Positions 16,550 through 23,696 of a DNA stretch of 29,714 nt are shown one piece after another (the first letter of the stretch is position 1; each line of letters opens with the position of its first letter). Under the pieces are notes generated by a model, which saw only the letters and a program-made list of their open reading frames with translations, was not told the origin of the DNA and did no database searches. Location: the NCBI GenBank assembly GCA_963617275.1, contig CAVENX010000044.1:1-29714 (forward strand). Reading direction: 5' to 3'. The position numbers and the translations under genes are program-made. This DNA comes from Limivicinus sp963617275. Its GTDB lineage: Bacteria > Bacillota > Clostridia > Oscillospirales > Oscillospiraceae.

Positions 16550-17383
16550 TCAGAATATCATTGTGAGAATAATCGAAAGCACGCCGAATACCCAACAGTA
16601 GTACGCAAAGCCCCCGAATTTCCCGTTCTCAAAAAACTTCTTCATAAACGAGATCGCCGCTATGCCCGACAGCATCGCAGCAAGCATACCGACAAGGTAC
16701 GCCGGAACATTATGTATGTCAACGCCCTGTCTGAAAGCGTCCGTCAGACTGAGTATGACCGCGCCCAGCATTGCCGGTACTGACAGAAGGACTGAAAATT
16801 TCAGCGCAAAGTCCGGTTTGAGTCCCGTGGAAATTCCCGCGGTGATCGTCGTGCCTGTCCTTGACAGCCCCGGGATAACCGAAACACATTGACAGATACC
16901 GATTATAAGCGCGTCAAAAATGGTGATCCCACGCTCCGTTTTCTTTCCCGGCTTCATTTTATCGGATACATAAAGAATAAAGCCCGTAAGAATAATTGCA
17001 ACGCCGATAAAAATATTGCGATAGTACAGCGTTTCTATCTGATTGATCACGGGAAGCGCAAGCAGGAGCGGCAGGCTGCCCACAAAAATCATAATAAAAA
17101 GCCTTGCCGACGGGTAATGCTGCTTTCTCTGTCCCGCACGGGGGCCTATTCCCATAAGACCGAGCATTTCAAAAAAAATATCCGCCATTTCCTGCCAATA
17201 AACGACAACGACCGCCGCAAGCACACCCAGCTTCAGCATCGCGTCAAAAAGAAGATGCCCGTCATTCACGGTAACAACATCAAAAAGGTTTCCGAGAACA
17301 GACATATGACCGGAGCTGGATATCGGCAAAAACTCGGCAATTCCCTGTATCAGCCCCAATATGATCGCGTTAAAAACCGTCAT
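16550..17383 (-). CDS. uppP: Undecaprenyl-diphosphatase (BacA/UppP family)
   Basis: A 277-residue integral membrane protein with about eight helices. The signature QGIAEFLPISSSGHM lies near residue 12 and PGLSRTGTTI near residue 180; together these form the active site that removes a phosphate from C55 undecaprenyl diphosphate, recycling the lipid carrier for peptidoglycan and surface glycans. It may also confer bacitracin resistance. I chose the ATG at 17383 because GGGGG lies 8 nt upstream; an ATG five codons further up has no ribosome site. It appears to have its own promoter and continues into ftsK. Confidence 0.96.
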   Translation of the reverse strand: MTVFNAIILGLIQGIAEFLPISSSGHMSVLGNLFDVVTVNDGHLLFDAMLKLGVLAAVVVVYWQEMADIFFEMLGLMGIGPRAGQRKQHYPSARLFIMIFVGSLPLLLALPVINQIETLYYRNIFIGVAIILTGFILYVSDKMKPGKKTERGITIFDALIIGICQCVSVIPGLSRTGTTITAGISTGLKPDFALKFSVLLSVPAMLGAVILSLTDAFRQGVDIHNVPAYLVGMLAAMLSGIAAISFMKKFFENGKFGGFAYYCWVFGVLSIILTMIF

Positions 17384-17412
17384 GTCCCCATCCCCCATAG
17401 CTTGCTATAATT

Positions 17413-17441
17413 ATTTTAACACAAAATTATGTAAAGCACAA
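17413..17441 (-). promoter_or_regulatory. Candidate uppP promoter
   Basis: Minus-strand TTGTGC (17436-17441), 17-nt spacer, TAAAAT (17413-17418), about 30 nt upstream of the uppP ATG. The region is strongly A/T-rich and an overlapping alternative (TTTACA with AATTAT) is possible. Confidence 0.4.
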
Positions 17442-17474
17442 GTACAAGGGGGCCGGGAAAAAAGACAATTTTTA

Positions 17475-18107
17475 TCAGGCTTCTCTTTCCCGGATCATCC
17501 GTTTGAGATAATCAAGTGCGTCCGAAAGCGTACCCACGCAGTCAATTATTCCGTATTTTACCGCCTCTTCCCCATATATGACGCTGCCGATATCGTTTGC
17601 AAGCTCGTCGGTATTCGTCATAAGCTCAAGGTATTTCTCTCTTGTGACGTTTGAATGAGAGGTAACAAAGCTCACTATACGCTCCTGTATGCGGTTGAAA
17701 TATTCATATGTCTGCGGCACGCCTATTACAACGCCGTTTATTCTGACCGGATGTATCGTCATCGCGGCTGACGGCGCAACAAAACTTTTCTTTGCCGCCA
17801 CGGCAAGCGGCACTCCTATCGAATGTCCGCCGCCGAGTACAAGGGAAACATTCGGCTTTCTCATTCCGGCGATAAGTTCTGCTATGGCAAGCCCGGCTTC
17901 CACGTCTCCGCCCATTGTGTTGAGAAGTATCAGCAGCCCCTCGATCTCGTCAGCTTCCTCAACCGCCGCGATAAGCGGCAGAATGTGCTCATACTTCGTG
18001 GTTTTTACATCATCCGGCAGAAGCTGATGCCCCTCTATCTGCCCTACGATCGTAAGGCACTGTACAGTTCCCGTTCTTTTGCAGCCAAGCTCCTTTATTT
18101 CGTCCAA
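17475..18107 (-). CDS. tepA: TepA-like ClpP-fold serine protease
   Basis: About 210 residues with the ClpP/crotonase fold. It begins DEIKELGCK and has CLTIVGQIEGH and TTKYEHILPLIAAVEE. The nucleophile region GGGHSIGVPLA contains the presumed catalytic Ser, and TIHPVRINGVVIGVPQTYEYF contains the His. TepA of Bacillus was linked to protein export, and the gene is commonly near spoIIIE, as here. The frame is open up to 18200, but there it overlaps the upstream aminopeptidase gene and a terminator-like hairpin. I place the start at TTG 18107, which has GAGGTGA 5 nt upstream; a GTG (18119) is an alternative. The ribosome site lies in the hairpin's 3' arm. Confidence 0.88.
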   Translation of the reverse strand: MDEIKELGCKRTGTVQCLTIVGQIEGHQLLPDDVKTTKYEHILPLIAAVEEADEIEGLLILLNTMGGDVEAGLAIAELIAGMRKPNVSLVLGGGHSIGVPLAVAAKKSFVAPSAAMTIHPVRINGVVIGVPQTYEYFNRIQERIVSFVTSHSNVTREKYLELMTNTDELANDIGSVIYGEEAVKYGIIDCVGTLSDALDYLKRMIREREA

Positions 18108-18140
18108 AAAAATCACCTCGGGACTATTATGTCCCGAGGT
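18107..18140 (-). terminator. Hairpin with T-tract that contains the tepA ribosome site
   Basis: On the minus strand CCTCGGGAC pairs with GTCCCGAGG (9 bp, loop ATAATA), then GTGA and seven T. It follows the aminopeptidase stop (18178) by about 40 nt and so looks like its intrinsic terminator. The 3' arm also supplies the GAGGTGA ribosome site of tepA, so folding would both end transcription and hide that site. Confidence 0.65.
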
Positions 18141-18177
18141 CGTATTTATTATATCGTCCGTTCCGTTGTTATGCGTA

Positions 18178-19560
18178 TCATTCAGCGCTGTAAGCGGCAA
18201 GAACTCCCTTATACGTCATATAGCAGTCAAATTTGGAAACTACCTCGAACGGTGCGTGCATACTCAGTACCGGGACGCCCGCGTCAATGGTATCAATATT
18301 GCGGTTGGCCATATATTTCGCTATCGTTCCGCCGCCGCCCTGATCGACCTTGCCAAGTTCCGCCATCTGCCATACTACTTTATTGTCCGCAAAAAGCTTT
18401 CTGATGTAAGCAACTACCTCCGCCGAGGCGTCGCTTGTGCCGGACTTGCCTCTTGCACCGGTGAATTTGCATATTCCCATGCCGTAGTTTATCTTTGCGT
18501 CGCTGCGCTTTTCGGAAACCTCGGGATAAAGCGGGTCATACGCATTACATACGTCTGCCGAGAGGCAGAAGCTCTTTTCAAAGCAATTTCTGAGCTTCAC
18601 ACCCTGCCTGTCGCACAGTTCCTCCATAAAGCTGTCGAAAGCTCTGCTCTGCATACCCGTAACGCCGTCGGATCCGATCTCCTCTTTATCGGCAAGGATG
18701 CACACACAGGTTCTTTCAGGGTCGGCAGTATCAAAAATAGCCTTGAGTTCTGCATATGCGCAAACCCTGTCGTCATGACCGTAGCCGCCGATAAGTGATC
18801 TGTCAAAGCCTATCTCGGCAACATCAAATGCCGGGACGGCGCAAAGCTCCGCCGAGAGGAAATCCTCTTCGGTGATGCCGTACATATCGTTAAGAATACT
18901 GAGCACCGCAAGCTTCACCCGGTCTTTGCCGTCATCGGCATACGGGGTGCTGCCAATAAGAATATTGAGGCCCTCGCCGGTTATCCCCTCCGCCATCGTC
19001 TTTTTCATCTGATCCTGTGCAAGATGCGGCAGAAGATCGGTAATGACAAACTGCGGCTCTCCCTTTTCACGGCCTATCGTAACATTCACAACGCTGCCGT
19101 CCTTCAGCGCAACCGCACCGTGAAGCTCAAGCGGAATAGTGACCCACTGATACTTTTTAATTCCGCCGTAATAATGCGTCTTGAAAAAGCACATCTCGTC
19201 GCTTTCATACATGGTCACCTGTTTGAGATCCAGTCTCGGCGCGTCAACATGCGCACCGGCTATCACAGCGCCCTCAGCAAGGGATTTCTTGCCCATTACC
19301 GCAAGAATAAGGGATTTGCCGCGGTTGTTGAAATAAAACTTTGCGCCGGGTTTGAGTTCCATATCGTGACTGTACTCACTGAATCCGTTCTCTTCCGCAA
19401 GAGTGATCGCGTTTACAACGGCTTCTCTCTCTATTCTCGAGTTATCGAGAAAGCGCATATAGCCGCCGCAGTAATCCTCAAGCGCGATCCTTTCTTCGGT
19501 ATCGATAAGGTCGTATCCGTTTTTCTGCTCATAAAAAAGCTGTTCTCTTAAATCACTCAT
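18178..19560 (-). CDS. M18 family zinc aminopeptidase
   Basis: A 460-residue cytosolic metallopeptidase of normal M18 length. Metal and catalytic residues are visible in order: AHVDAPRLDLK near residue 103 (His and Asp ligands), the acidic pair in DKEEIGSDG near residue 290, and the late SMHAPFEVVSKFD with the His ligand near residue 440. M18 enzymes remove N-terminal residues, often acidic or hydrophobic ones, in dodecameric assemblies. GGAG lies 10 nt before the ATG. The start overlaps the TsaC-CoaE stop by 8 nt, so the two are translated together. The hairpin after the stop may end the prfA operon here. Confidence 0.95.
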   Translation of the reverse strand: MSDLREQLFYEQKNGYDLIDTEERIALEDYCGGYMRFLDNSRIEREAVVNAITLAEENGFSEYSHDMELKPGAKFYFNNRGKSLILAVMGKKSLAEGAVIAGAHVDAPRLDLKQVTMYESDEMCFFKTHYYGGIKKYQWVTIPLELHGAVALKDGSVVNVTIGREKGEPQFVITDLLPHLAQDQMKKTMAEGITGEGLNILIGSTPYADDGKDRVKLAVLSILNDMYGITEEDFLSAELCAVPAFDVAEIGFDRSLIGGYGHDDRVCAYAELKAIFDTADPERTCVCILADKEEIGSDGVTGMQSRAFDSFMEELCDRQGVKLRNCFEKSFCLSADVCNAYDPLYPEVSEKRSDAKINYGMGICKFTGARGKSGTSDASAEVVAYIRKLFADNKVVWQMAELGKVDQGGGGTIAKYMANRNIDTIDAGVPVLSMHAPFEVVSKFDCYMTYKGVLAAYSAE

Positions 19561-20761
19561 TCTTCAGTATCTCCTTAAATAGTTTATTGCAATTATTTTC
19601 AAACAAAACCTGTTCGCCGTTGTTGGCCAGAACGTAAGTGCATTTTTCTTCGAAATATTCATTCGGATGCTGCGCATCGACACGGGACGCCGCATATTCC
19701 TCTGAAATATTATCCCGCTTCACTATCCGCGCTATTCTTTTTTCCCTGTCCGAAATAACGCCGAGCGTATATTGACATATATCGGACACGCCTGAGGAAA
19801 ACAGCTCTATCGCGTCGATCGCCGCAATGTGTCCGCCCGTCATGGCGTATTCCCGCAGAAGCCTTTCAACTTCGGCTCTGACATACCTGTGGGTTATCGC
19901 ATTGAGCTTTTCAAGCGCTTCTTTATTCCCGAACACAACGCGCCCGATATATTTCCTGTCAATGCCTGCTTCCGTCAGACAACCCGGAAATTCATACCTG
20001 AGCTCATTTTTCATTTCCGAGCTGTTTTCAAGAAGTGAATGGTACACCTCGTCGCAGTCGATAACCAGCGCGCCATAGCTTCTCAGCACATTCAAAGCCG
20101 TGGTTTTCCCGCATCCCGTACCGCCGGTTATACCGATTATTTTCAGCTTATCCGCAAGCGCCCTTTCAATTTCCGCTCCGGAAAGCGCACCCTGTCTCAG
20201 AATTTTATAGGGAACGGCGCTCATATCAATGATCGTTGATTCGCGGCCTATTCCGCATGATCCGCCGTCAATGATCCCGTCAATTTTTCCGTTGAAATAC
20301 TCCGTGACCTTCTGCGCATTTTGGGGACTTTCCTCTCCCGAGGGATTGGCGGATGGCGCCGCGAACGGCACGCCCGCCGCCCGCAGCGTCTTCAGCGTCA
20401 TGGGATGATCCGGGCAGCGAAGGCCGACGGTCCTTCCGCCCGCTCTTACGATATCCGGCACAACAGCCCGGCTTTTCAAAACGATCGTCAGCGGTCCCGG
20501 CCAGAATTTATCCGCCAGATACTCTGCCTGCGGAGGGACGTCTTCGCAGTATTGCTTTATTGCTTCTTTATCGGGCACCATAAGCGAAAGGGGCTTCACT
20601 GCGGGTCTGCCCTTTACCTCGTATATCTTTTTTACCGTGCGCTCGTCAAGCCCGTTGCCGGCAAGGCCGTATACCGTTTCGGTCGGCACGGCGACAAGCC
20701 CGCCGTTTTTTATTATCATTGCAGCTTCGCTGAAATCATCGGTGAAGATTTTTGTTTCCAT
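19553..20761 (-). CDS. tsaC/coaE: Fused threonylcarbamoyl-AMP synthase and dephospho-CoA kinase
   Basis: A 402-residue protein with two complete enzymes in one frame. Residues 1 to about 205 are TsaC/Sua5-like (YrdC fold): VAVPTETVYGLA, KGRPAVKPLSLMV at 50-62, WPGPLTIVL, APSANPSG, and RESTIIDM. This enzyme makes threonylcarbamoyl-AMP for the t6A37 modification of tRNAs. From about residue 207 a CoaE-like P-loop kinase follows: GITGGTGCGKT at 210-220, VIDCDEVYH at 234-241, and the R-rich lid region RIVKRDNISEEYAASRV. It phosphorylates dephospho-CoA, the last step of CoA synthesis. The P-loop has Cys where GSGKS is usual. The linker is very short. It follows prfA after 2 nt with GGGGG upstream, and no prmC is seen between them. 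Confidence 0.93.
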   Translation of the reverse strand: METKIFTDDFSEAAMIIKNGGLVAVPTETVYGLAGNGLDERTVKKIYEVKGRPAVKPLSLMVPDKEAIKQYCEDVPPQAEYLADKFWPGPLTIVLKSRAVVPDIVRAGGRTVGLRCPDHPMTLKTLRAAGVPFAAPSANPSGEESPQNAQKVTEYFNGKIDGIIDGGSCGIGRESTIIDMSAVPYKILRQGALSGAEIERALADKLKIIGITGGTGCGKTTALNVLRSYGALVIDCDEVYHSLLENSSEMKNELRYEFPGCLTEAGIDRKYIGRVVFGNKEALEKLNAITHRYVRAEVERLLREYAMTGGHIAAIDAIELFSSGVSDICQYTLGVISDREKRIARIVKRDNISEEYAASRVDAQHPNEYFEEKCTYVLANNGEQVLFENNCNKLFKEILKNE

Positions 20762-20763
20762 TA

Positions 20764-21834
20764 TTACGCCCCCGCCTGCTCTTTCAGCTTATCGGCCTGC
20801 TCCTGCGTTGTAAGCGCGTCAATAAGCGGGTCAAGGTCGCCGTTGATTATCCCGGAAATATTAAAGCTTCTTACGTCGCCCGAGAGGCGATGGTCGGTTA
20901 CACGGCTCTGCGGAAAGTTATACGTGCGTATCCTGTCGCTTCTGTCGCCGGATCCGACCTGGCTTTTTCTTTCCGCCGCAACCGCGTCCATCTGCTTCTG
21001 CCGTTCCGCCTCGTACAGCTTTGAACGCAGTATCTGCATGGCTCTGTCTTTATTTTTATACTGACTGCGCTCGTCCTGACACTCTACAACGACGCCCGTC
21101 GGAAGGTGAGTTATCCTGATCGCGCTTTCGGTTTTGTTTACGTGCTGTCCCCCAGCGCCGGAGGAACGGTAGGTGTCGATTTTAAGATCGTTCGGATTGA
21201 GTTTGAAATCAACGTCGCCAATCTCCGGAAGAACGGCGACAGTCGCGGCGGAGGTATGTATCCTGCCGCCGGATTCGGTGACGGGGATGCGCTGTACTCT
21301 GTGCCCTCCGGCTTCAAATTTGAGCCGCGAATACGCCCCTTCACCCTTTACGACAAAGCTTATCTCCTTGATACCGCCAAGCTCGGTCTCGTTCAGGTTT
21401 GCAATTTCTACCGTCCAGCCCTTTCGCTCGGCATACATGGAATACATTCTGTAAAGGTCGGCGGCAAAGAGCATGCCTTCCTCTCCTCCGACCCCGCCGC
21501 GTATCTCCATAATAACATTTTTGCCGTCATTCGGATCCTTCGGCAGAAGGAGTATCTTTATATCCTGTTCAAGCCGCTCCTTACGCCCCTTTGCGGACTG
21601 GTATTCCTCCTGCGCAAGCTCTCTCATTTCCGGGTCGTCAGAGAGCGCAAGCGCCGCCTCCATATCATCGCAGGCTCTTTCATATGCGGTATACGCCTCA
21701 TAAAGCGGCGCAAGCTCCCGCGCCTCTCTGTCAAGTCTGGCGTACAGAGTCGGATCGGAATATGTCTCAGGCTGCTGCATTCTTTCTGCCAGTTGTTCAT
21801 ATTGTCTTTTGATAAGTTTCAGCTTTTCAAACAT
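20764..21834 (-). CDS. prfA: Peptide chain release factor 1
   Basis: A 356-residue class I release factor of normal length. The coiled N-terminal domain runs to about residue 110. VQRIPVTESGGRIHTSAATVAVLPE holds the tripeptide that reads UAA/UAG (P-V-T here in place of the E. coli P-A-T). SSGAGGQHVNKTESAIR has the catalytic GGQ that triggers peptidyl-tRNA hydrolysis. The C-terminal DHR and INGDLDPLIDAL segments are typical. The ATG at 21834 is preferred because GGAG lies 6 nt upstream; the ATG before it would be only 3 nt away. It has its own promoter and leads the tsaC/coaE-M18 operon. Confidence 0.97.
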   Translation of the reverse strand: MFEKLKLIKRQYEQLAERMQQPETYSDPTLYARLDREARELAPLYEAYTAYERACDDMEAALALSDDPEMRELAQEEYQSAKGRKERLEQDIKILLLPKDPNDGKNVIMEIRGGVGGEEGMLFAADLYRMYSMYAERKGWTVEIANLNETELGGIKEISFVVKGEGAYSRLKFEAGGHRVQRIPVTESGGRIHTSAATVAVLPEIGDVDFKLNPNDLKIDTYRSSGAGGQHVNKTESAIRITHLPTGVVVECQDERSQYKNKDRAMQILRSKLYEAERQKQMDAVAAERKSQVGSGDRSDRIRTYNFPQSRVTDHRLSGDVRSFNISGIINGDLDPLIDALTTQEQADKLKEQAGA

Positions 21835-21865
21835 CATTTACTCCGCTCAATTTTACTATACGCAT

Positions 21866-21894
21866 ATTTTACCACACGGCAGGCGCAAAGTAAA
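21866..21894 (-). promoter_or_regulatory. Promoter of the prfA operon
   Basis: Minus-strand TTTACT (21889-21894), 17-nt spacer, TAAAAT (21866-21871), about 30 nt before the prfA start. Confidence 0.6.
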
Positions 21895-21977
21895 CAGAGC
21901 AACGTCCAACGCACAGACAAAAGGCGGGCGCAGCAGAAATTGCAGCGTTACAATTAAAGCGAGAACGGAGGTATGGA

Positions 21978-22076
21978 ATGAGTTCTTTAAAATCAAGTCA
22001 CCACAACAAAGGTCTAACGAGAGGCTTTAATCGTTATGGAAAATATAACACAAGTAAAGCGTTATTTGCCGCATGA
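21978..22076 (+). CDS. Small 32-residue protein, unknown
   Basis: ATG at 21978 has a near-ideal ribosome site, GGAGG with 6 nt spacing, and the frame ends at TGA 22074-22076. The peptide is basic and rich in Ser, Asn, Lys and Gly (SSLKSSHHNKGLTRGFNRYG). No family is recognised. It opens a plus-strand island in an otherwise minus-strand region, and the next ORF starts inside it in another frame. The ribosome site is the main evidence. Confidence 0.5.
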   Translation: MSSLKSSHHNKGLTRGFNRYGKYNTSKALFAA

Positions 22077-22257
22077 AATTACAACAAAAATAGGATCTGT
22101 TAAATTGTACAGAGAAACGAAAGATAGCAGCTTTGTGTGCCGCGGGTACCACATCATTGACAAATATAAAAAAACAAGTCTTAAAAGTCATAAAAAACTT
22201 GATACTTACGTGCAGTGCATGTATAATATTATTTATAAGTCAAAAAATCTTTTATGA
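22036..22257 (+). CDS. Small basic 73-residue protein, unknown
   Basis: A 73-codon frame, Lys/Tyr-rich, from MENITQVKRYL to IIYKSKNLL. It starts inside the preceding ORF (+1 frame), with GAGG about 11 nt upstream. No signal peptide, membrane helix or known motif is seen. The overlap suggests either coupled expression or that only one of the two frames is real. The stop is 4 nt before the purine-rich ribosome site of the next ORF. Confidence 0.4.
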   Translation: MENITQVKRYLPHEITTKIGSVKLYRETKDSSFVCRGYHIIDKYKKTSLKSHKKLDTYVQCMYNIIYKSKNLL

Positions 22258-22278
22258 AAGGAAGGGGAAAACGCGGGA

Positions 22279-22473
22279 ATGACAGATGAAGAGCTTACTG
22301 CACTGTCGGAATTGGTCGTTCAGCATCTTCAAAAGAAGGCGAAAATTTTTCAGGAATTAGTTAAAACTATGGAACAGTTCTATCCTGAACAGCAGCAAAC
22401 GACCGGAGTCACAGATCCCGCCGTTGAAAAAGAGTTTTCGGAAGCTTTGTCTAAGTTCAAAAAATTAGTGTAG
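22279..22473 (+). CDS. Small acidic helical 64-residue protein, unknown
   Basis: A 64-residue frame with strongly helical, amphipathic composition: TDEELTALSELVVQHLQKKAKIF followed by a Gln-rich turn and EKEFSEALSKFKKLV. A purine-rich GGAAGGGG lies about 11 nt before the ATG. There are no cysteines or hydrophobic helices. It sits 10 nt before a helix-turn-helix gene, the spacing of an operon partner. It could be a small adaptor or antitoxin-like protein, but no function can be assigned. Confidence 0.6.
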   Translation: MTDEELTALSELVVQHLQKKAKIFQELVKTMEQFYPEQQQTTGVTDPAVEKEFSEALSKFKKLV

Positions 22474-22483
22474 GCCGGTCTTT

Positions 22484-22657
22484 ATGACTGATACGATTCA
22501 AGACGAGATCACACAAAGTGGCCTGACTCTGACGCAGTTATCCGCGCAGTACGGTATACCTTACCGAAGCGTGCAGGATTGGAACGCCGGGCGCAGACTC
22601 CCGCTGGGATACATTGTAAAGCTTCTGAAAATCGCAACGGAAAAACAGCAGGGGTAA
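22484..22657 (+). CDS. 57-residue helix-turn-helix protein
   Basis: A short frame with a clear single-domain DNA-binding motif: LTLTQLSAQYGIPYRSVQDWNAGRRLPLGYIVKLL. The pattern (Gln after the first helix, a GIPxRxxQxW recognition helix, then AGRRxP) matches small XRE-like proteins common in Clostridia. It begins 10 nt after the preceding stop with only a weak ribosome site, so it is probably translated by coupling. Its own TAA lies within the terminator hairpin that follows. It is too short for a sensor domain; a role as a regulator of this island is inference. Confidence 0.75.
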   Translation: MTDTIQDEITQSGLTLTQLSAQYGIPYRSVQDWNAGRRLPLGYIVKLLKIATEKQQG

Positions 22658-22672
22658 CGCCCTGCTGTTTTT
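22641..22672 (+). terminator. Terminator of the small-ORF island
   Basis: AAAAACAGCAGGG (22641-22653) pairs with 22660-22672 (13 bp, 6-nt loop) with the T-run at the end of the 3' arm. The stop codon of the helix-turn-helix gene lies in the loop. Confidence 0.85.
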
Positions 22673-22777
22673 CCGCTGTCGCAGTTTTATCTTTACTTTC
22701 GGGTTCTAAAATAAACGTTGCTGGGCAGGCATACGGCAATGATAAGCTGCACTTAACATTTATTATTGGATTGAAAA

Positions 22778-22867
22778 CTCCCTGCTTCTGTAAATTGAAA
22801 GCAGGGAGCCGTTTTTACATAGGGGATCATTTCCTATGTGTTTGTCTTTTTAAGTTCGTGCGAACTT
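22778..22867. other. Three consecutive hairpins in a gene-free stretch
   Basis: Between 22673 and 22874 no ORF is supported. Three stems occur: CTCCCTGCTT with AAGCAGGGAG (22778-22787/22799-22808, then GTTTTTA), ACATAGG with CCTATGT (22817-22823/22833-22839, then a T-rich tail), and the near-perfect palindrome AAGTTCG-TG-CGAACTT (22852-22867) just past the GNAT stop. They probably act as stacked terminators separating the plus-strand island from the convergent GNAT gene. Confidence 0.55.
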
Positions 22868-22874
22868 TTCGTTT

Positions 22875-23525
22875 TCAGAAAAGCTGCCCCGGAAGCTTCA
22901 GCTTTTCCTTCGGCGGAAATTGCCTGTCAAATTCCTCCGCCTCGGCTTCGTCCGCAAAATATCCCTGCGGCGTTGCATACTCACCCGTTATGCCGTTGAG
23001 ATATCCCTTTATCAGCTCCTTGCACAGGAAGAAGGATGCGTCTTCTCCCTCCGGCAAACCGTGATATCTTATGCCGAAATTCGACGCATAAACAAAACCG
23101 CTTTTGCCGTAGAAGTCGATATTGCCCTCAAAGCATACCGCGCCGCAGCCCATTTCCTTTGCTTTTTCAAGCGAATAGTCCAGAAGAAGCTTGCCATAGC
23201 CTTTTCTCTTAAGCTCGGGCGTTATGCATATAGGCCCCATGGTCATAATAGGGACGTCTCTGCCGTCATCTGCTTTTATCACGGCGCGCATGAATACATT
23301 CTGACCGATAAGCCGACCGTTTTCCTCCATGACAAAATCGAGTTCCGGCACAAACGCGCTGTCTTCGCGCAGGCGGTTAAGCACATAATGCTCCAGACAG
23401 CCCGGACGGTATACGTTCCAGAAGCTTTCTCTTACAAGATTTTCCACCGCACGGTGATCACTTTTCTTTTCTAAACGGATTTTTACGTTTTCTTTATTTA
23501 TTTTGATTTCTCCATAATAATTCAA
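22875..23525 (-). CDS. GNAT family N-acetyltransferase
   Basis: About 200-216 residues with the GNAT fold. The acetyl-CoA pyrophosphate loop is in PICITPELKRKGYGKLLLDYSLEKAKEMG (R/Q-x-x-G-x-G/A type), the preceding strand is IMTMGPICI, and a GKSGFVYASNFGIRYHGLPEGEDASF tail follows. It probably transfers an acetyl group to a small molecule or protein; the acceptor is unknown. The start is unclear. The open frame begins with TTG at 23525 without a ribosome site, while GGAG lies inside it, 8 nt before an ATA codon. No in-frame ATG occurs before the conserved core. It faces the plus-strand island. Confidence 0.88.
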   Translation of the reverse strand: MNYYGEIKINKENVKIRLEKKSDHRAVENLVRESFWNVYRPGCLEHYVLNRLREDSAFVPELDFVMEENGRLIGQNVFMRAVIKADDGRDVPIMTMGPICITPELKRKGYGKLLLDYSLEKAKEMGCGAVCFEGNIDFYGKSGFVYASNFGIRYHGLPEGEDASFFLCKELIKGYLNGITGEYATPQGYFADEAEAEEFDRQFPPKEKLKLPGQLF

Positions 23526-23648
23526 ATAATTTCAAAAAAATTTCATTAAAATGGAGGTTGTTGCGATTGCCGGCAAACCTCCGGGTTATGCCGCAATCTC
23601 CAATGTACCGTACTTTGTCAAAAAATACTCTCCTATAAAATAATATTT

Positions 23649-23671
23649 AATCCGGCCTTATAGGCCGGATT
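23649..23671 (-). terminator. Terminator of the rubrerythrin gene
   Basis: AATCCGGCC (23649-23657) pairs with GGCCGGATT (23663-23671), followed on the minus strand by AAATATTATTTTA. It lies about 25 nt past the rbr stop. Confidence 0.75.
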
Positions 23672-23696
23672 TATGAAGTTATAAAGTCCCGGTGGG

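Noticed and set aside
21106..21957. A 283-codon plus-strand frame
   Set aside because: It is antisense to prfA, whose GGQ and PVT motifs are unambiguous.
22852..22867. AAGTTCG-TG-CGAACTT as a LexA (SOS) box
   Set aside because: The half-sites are in the wrong order for the Gram-positive box (CGAAC-N4-GTTCG), and it lies just after a stop, where a terminator-like role fits better.
23551..23643. A 30-codon plus-strand frame (MEVVAIAGKPPGYAA...)
   Set aside because: No ribosome site upstream, and it overlaps inverted repeats and the GNAT upstream region.
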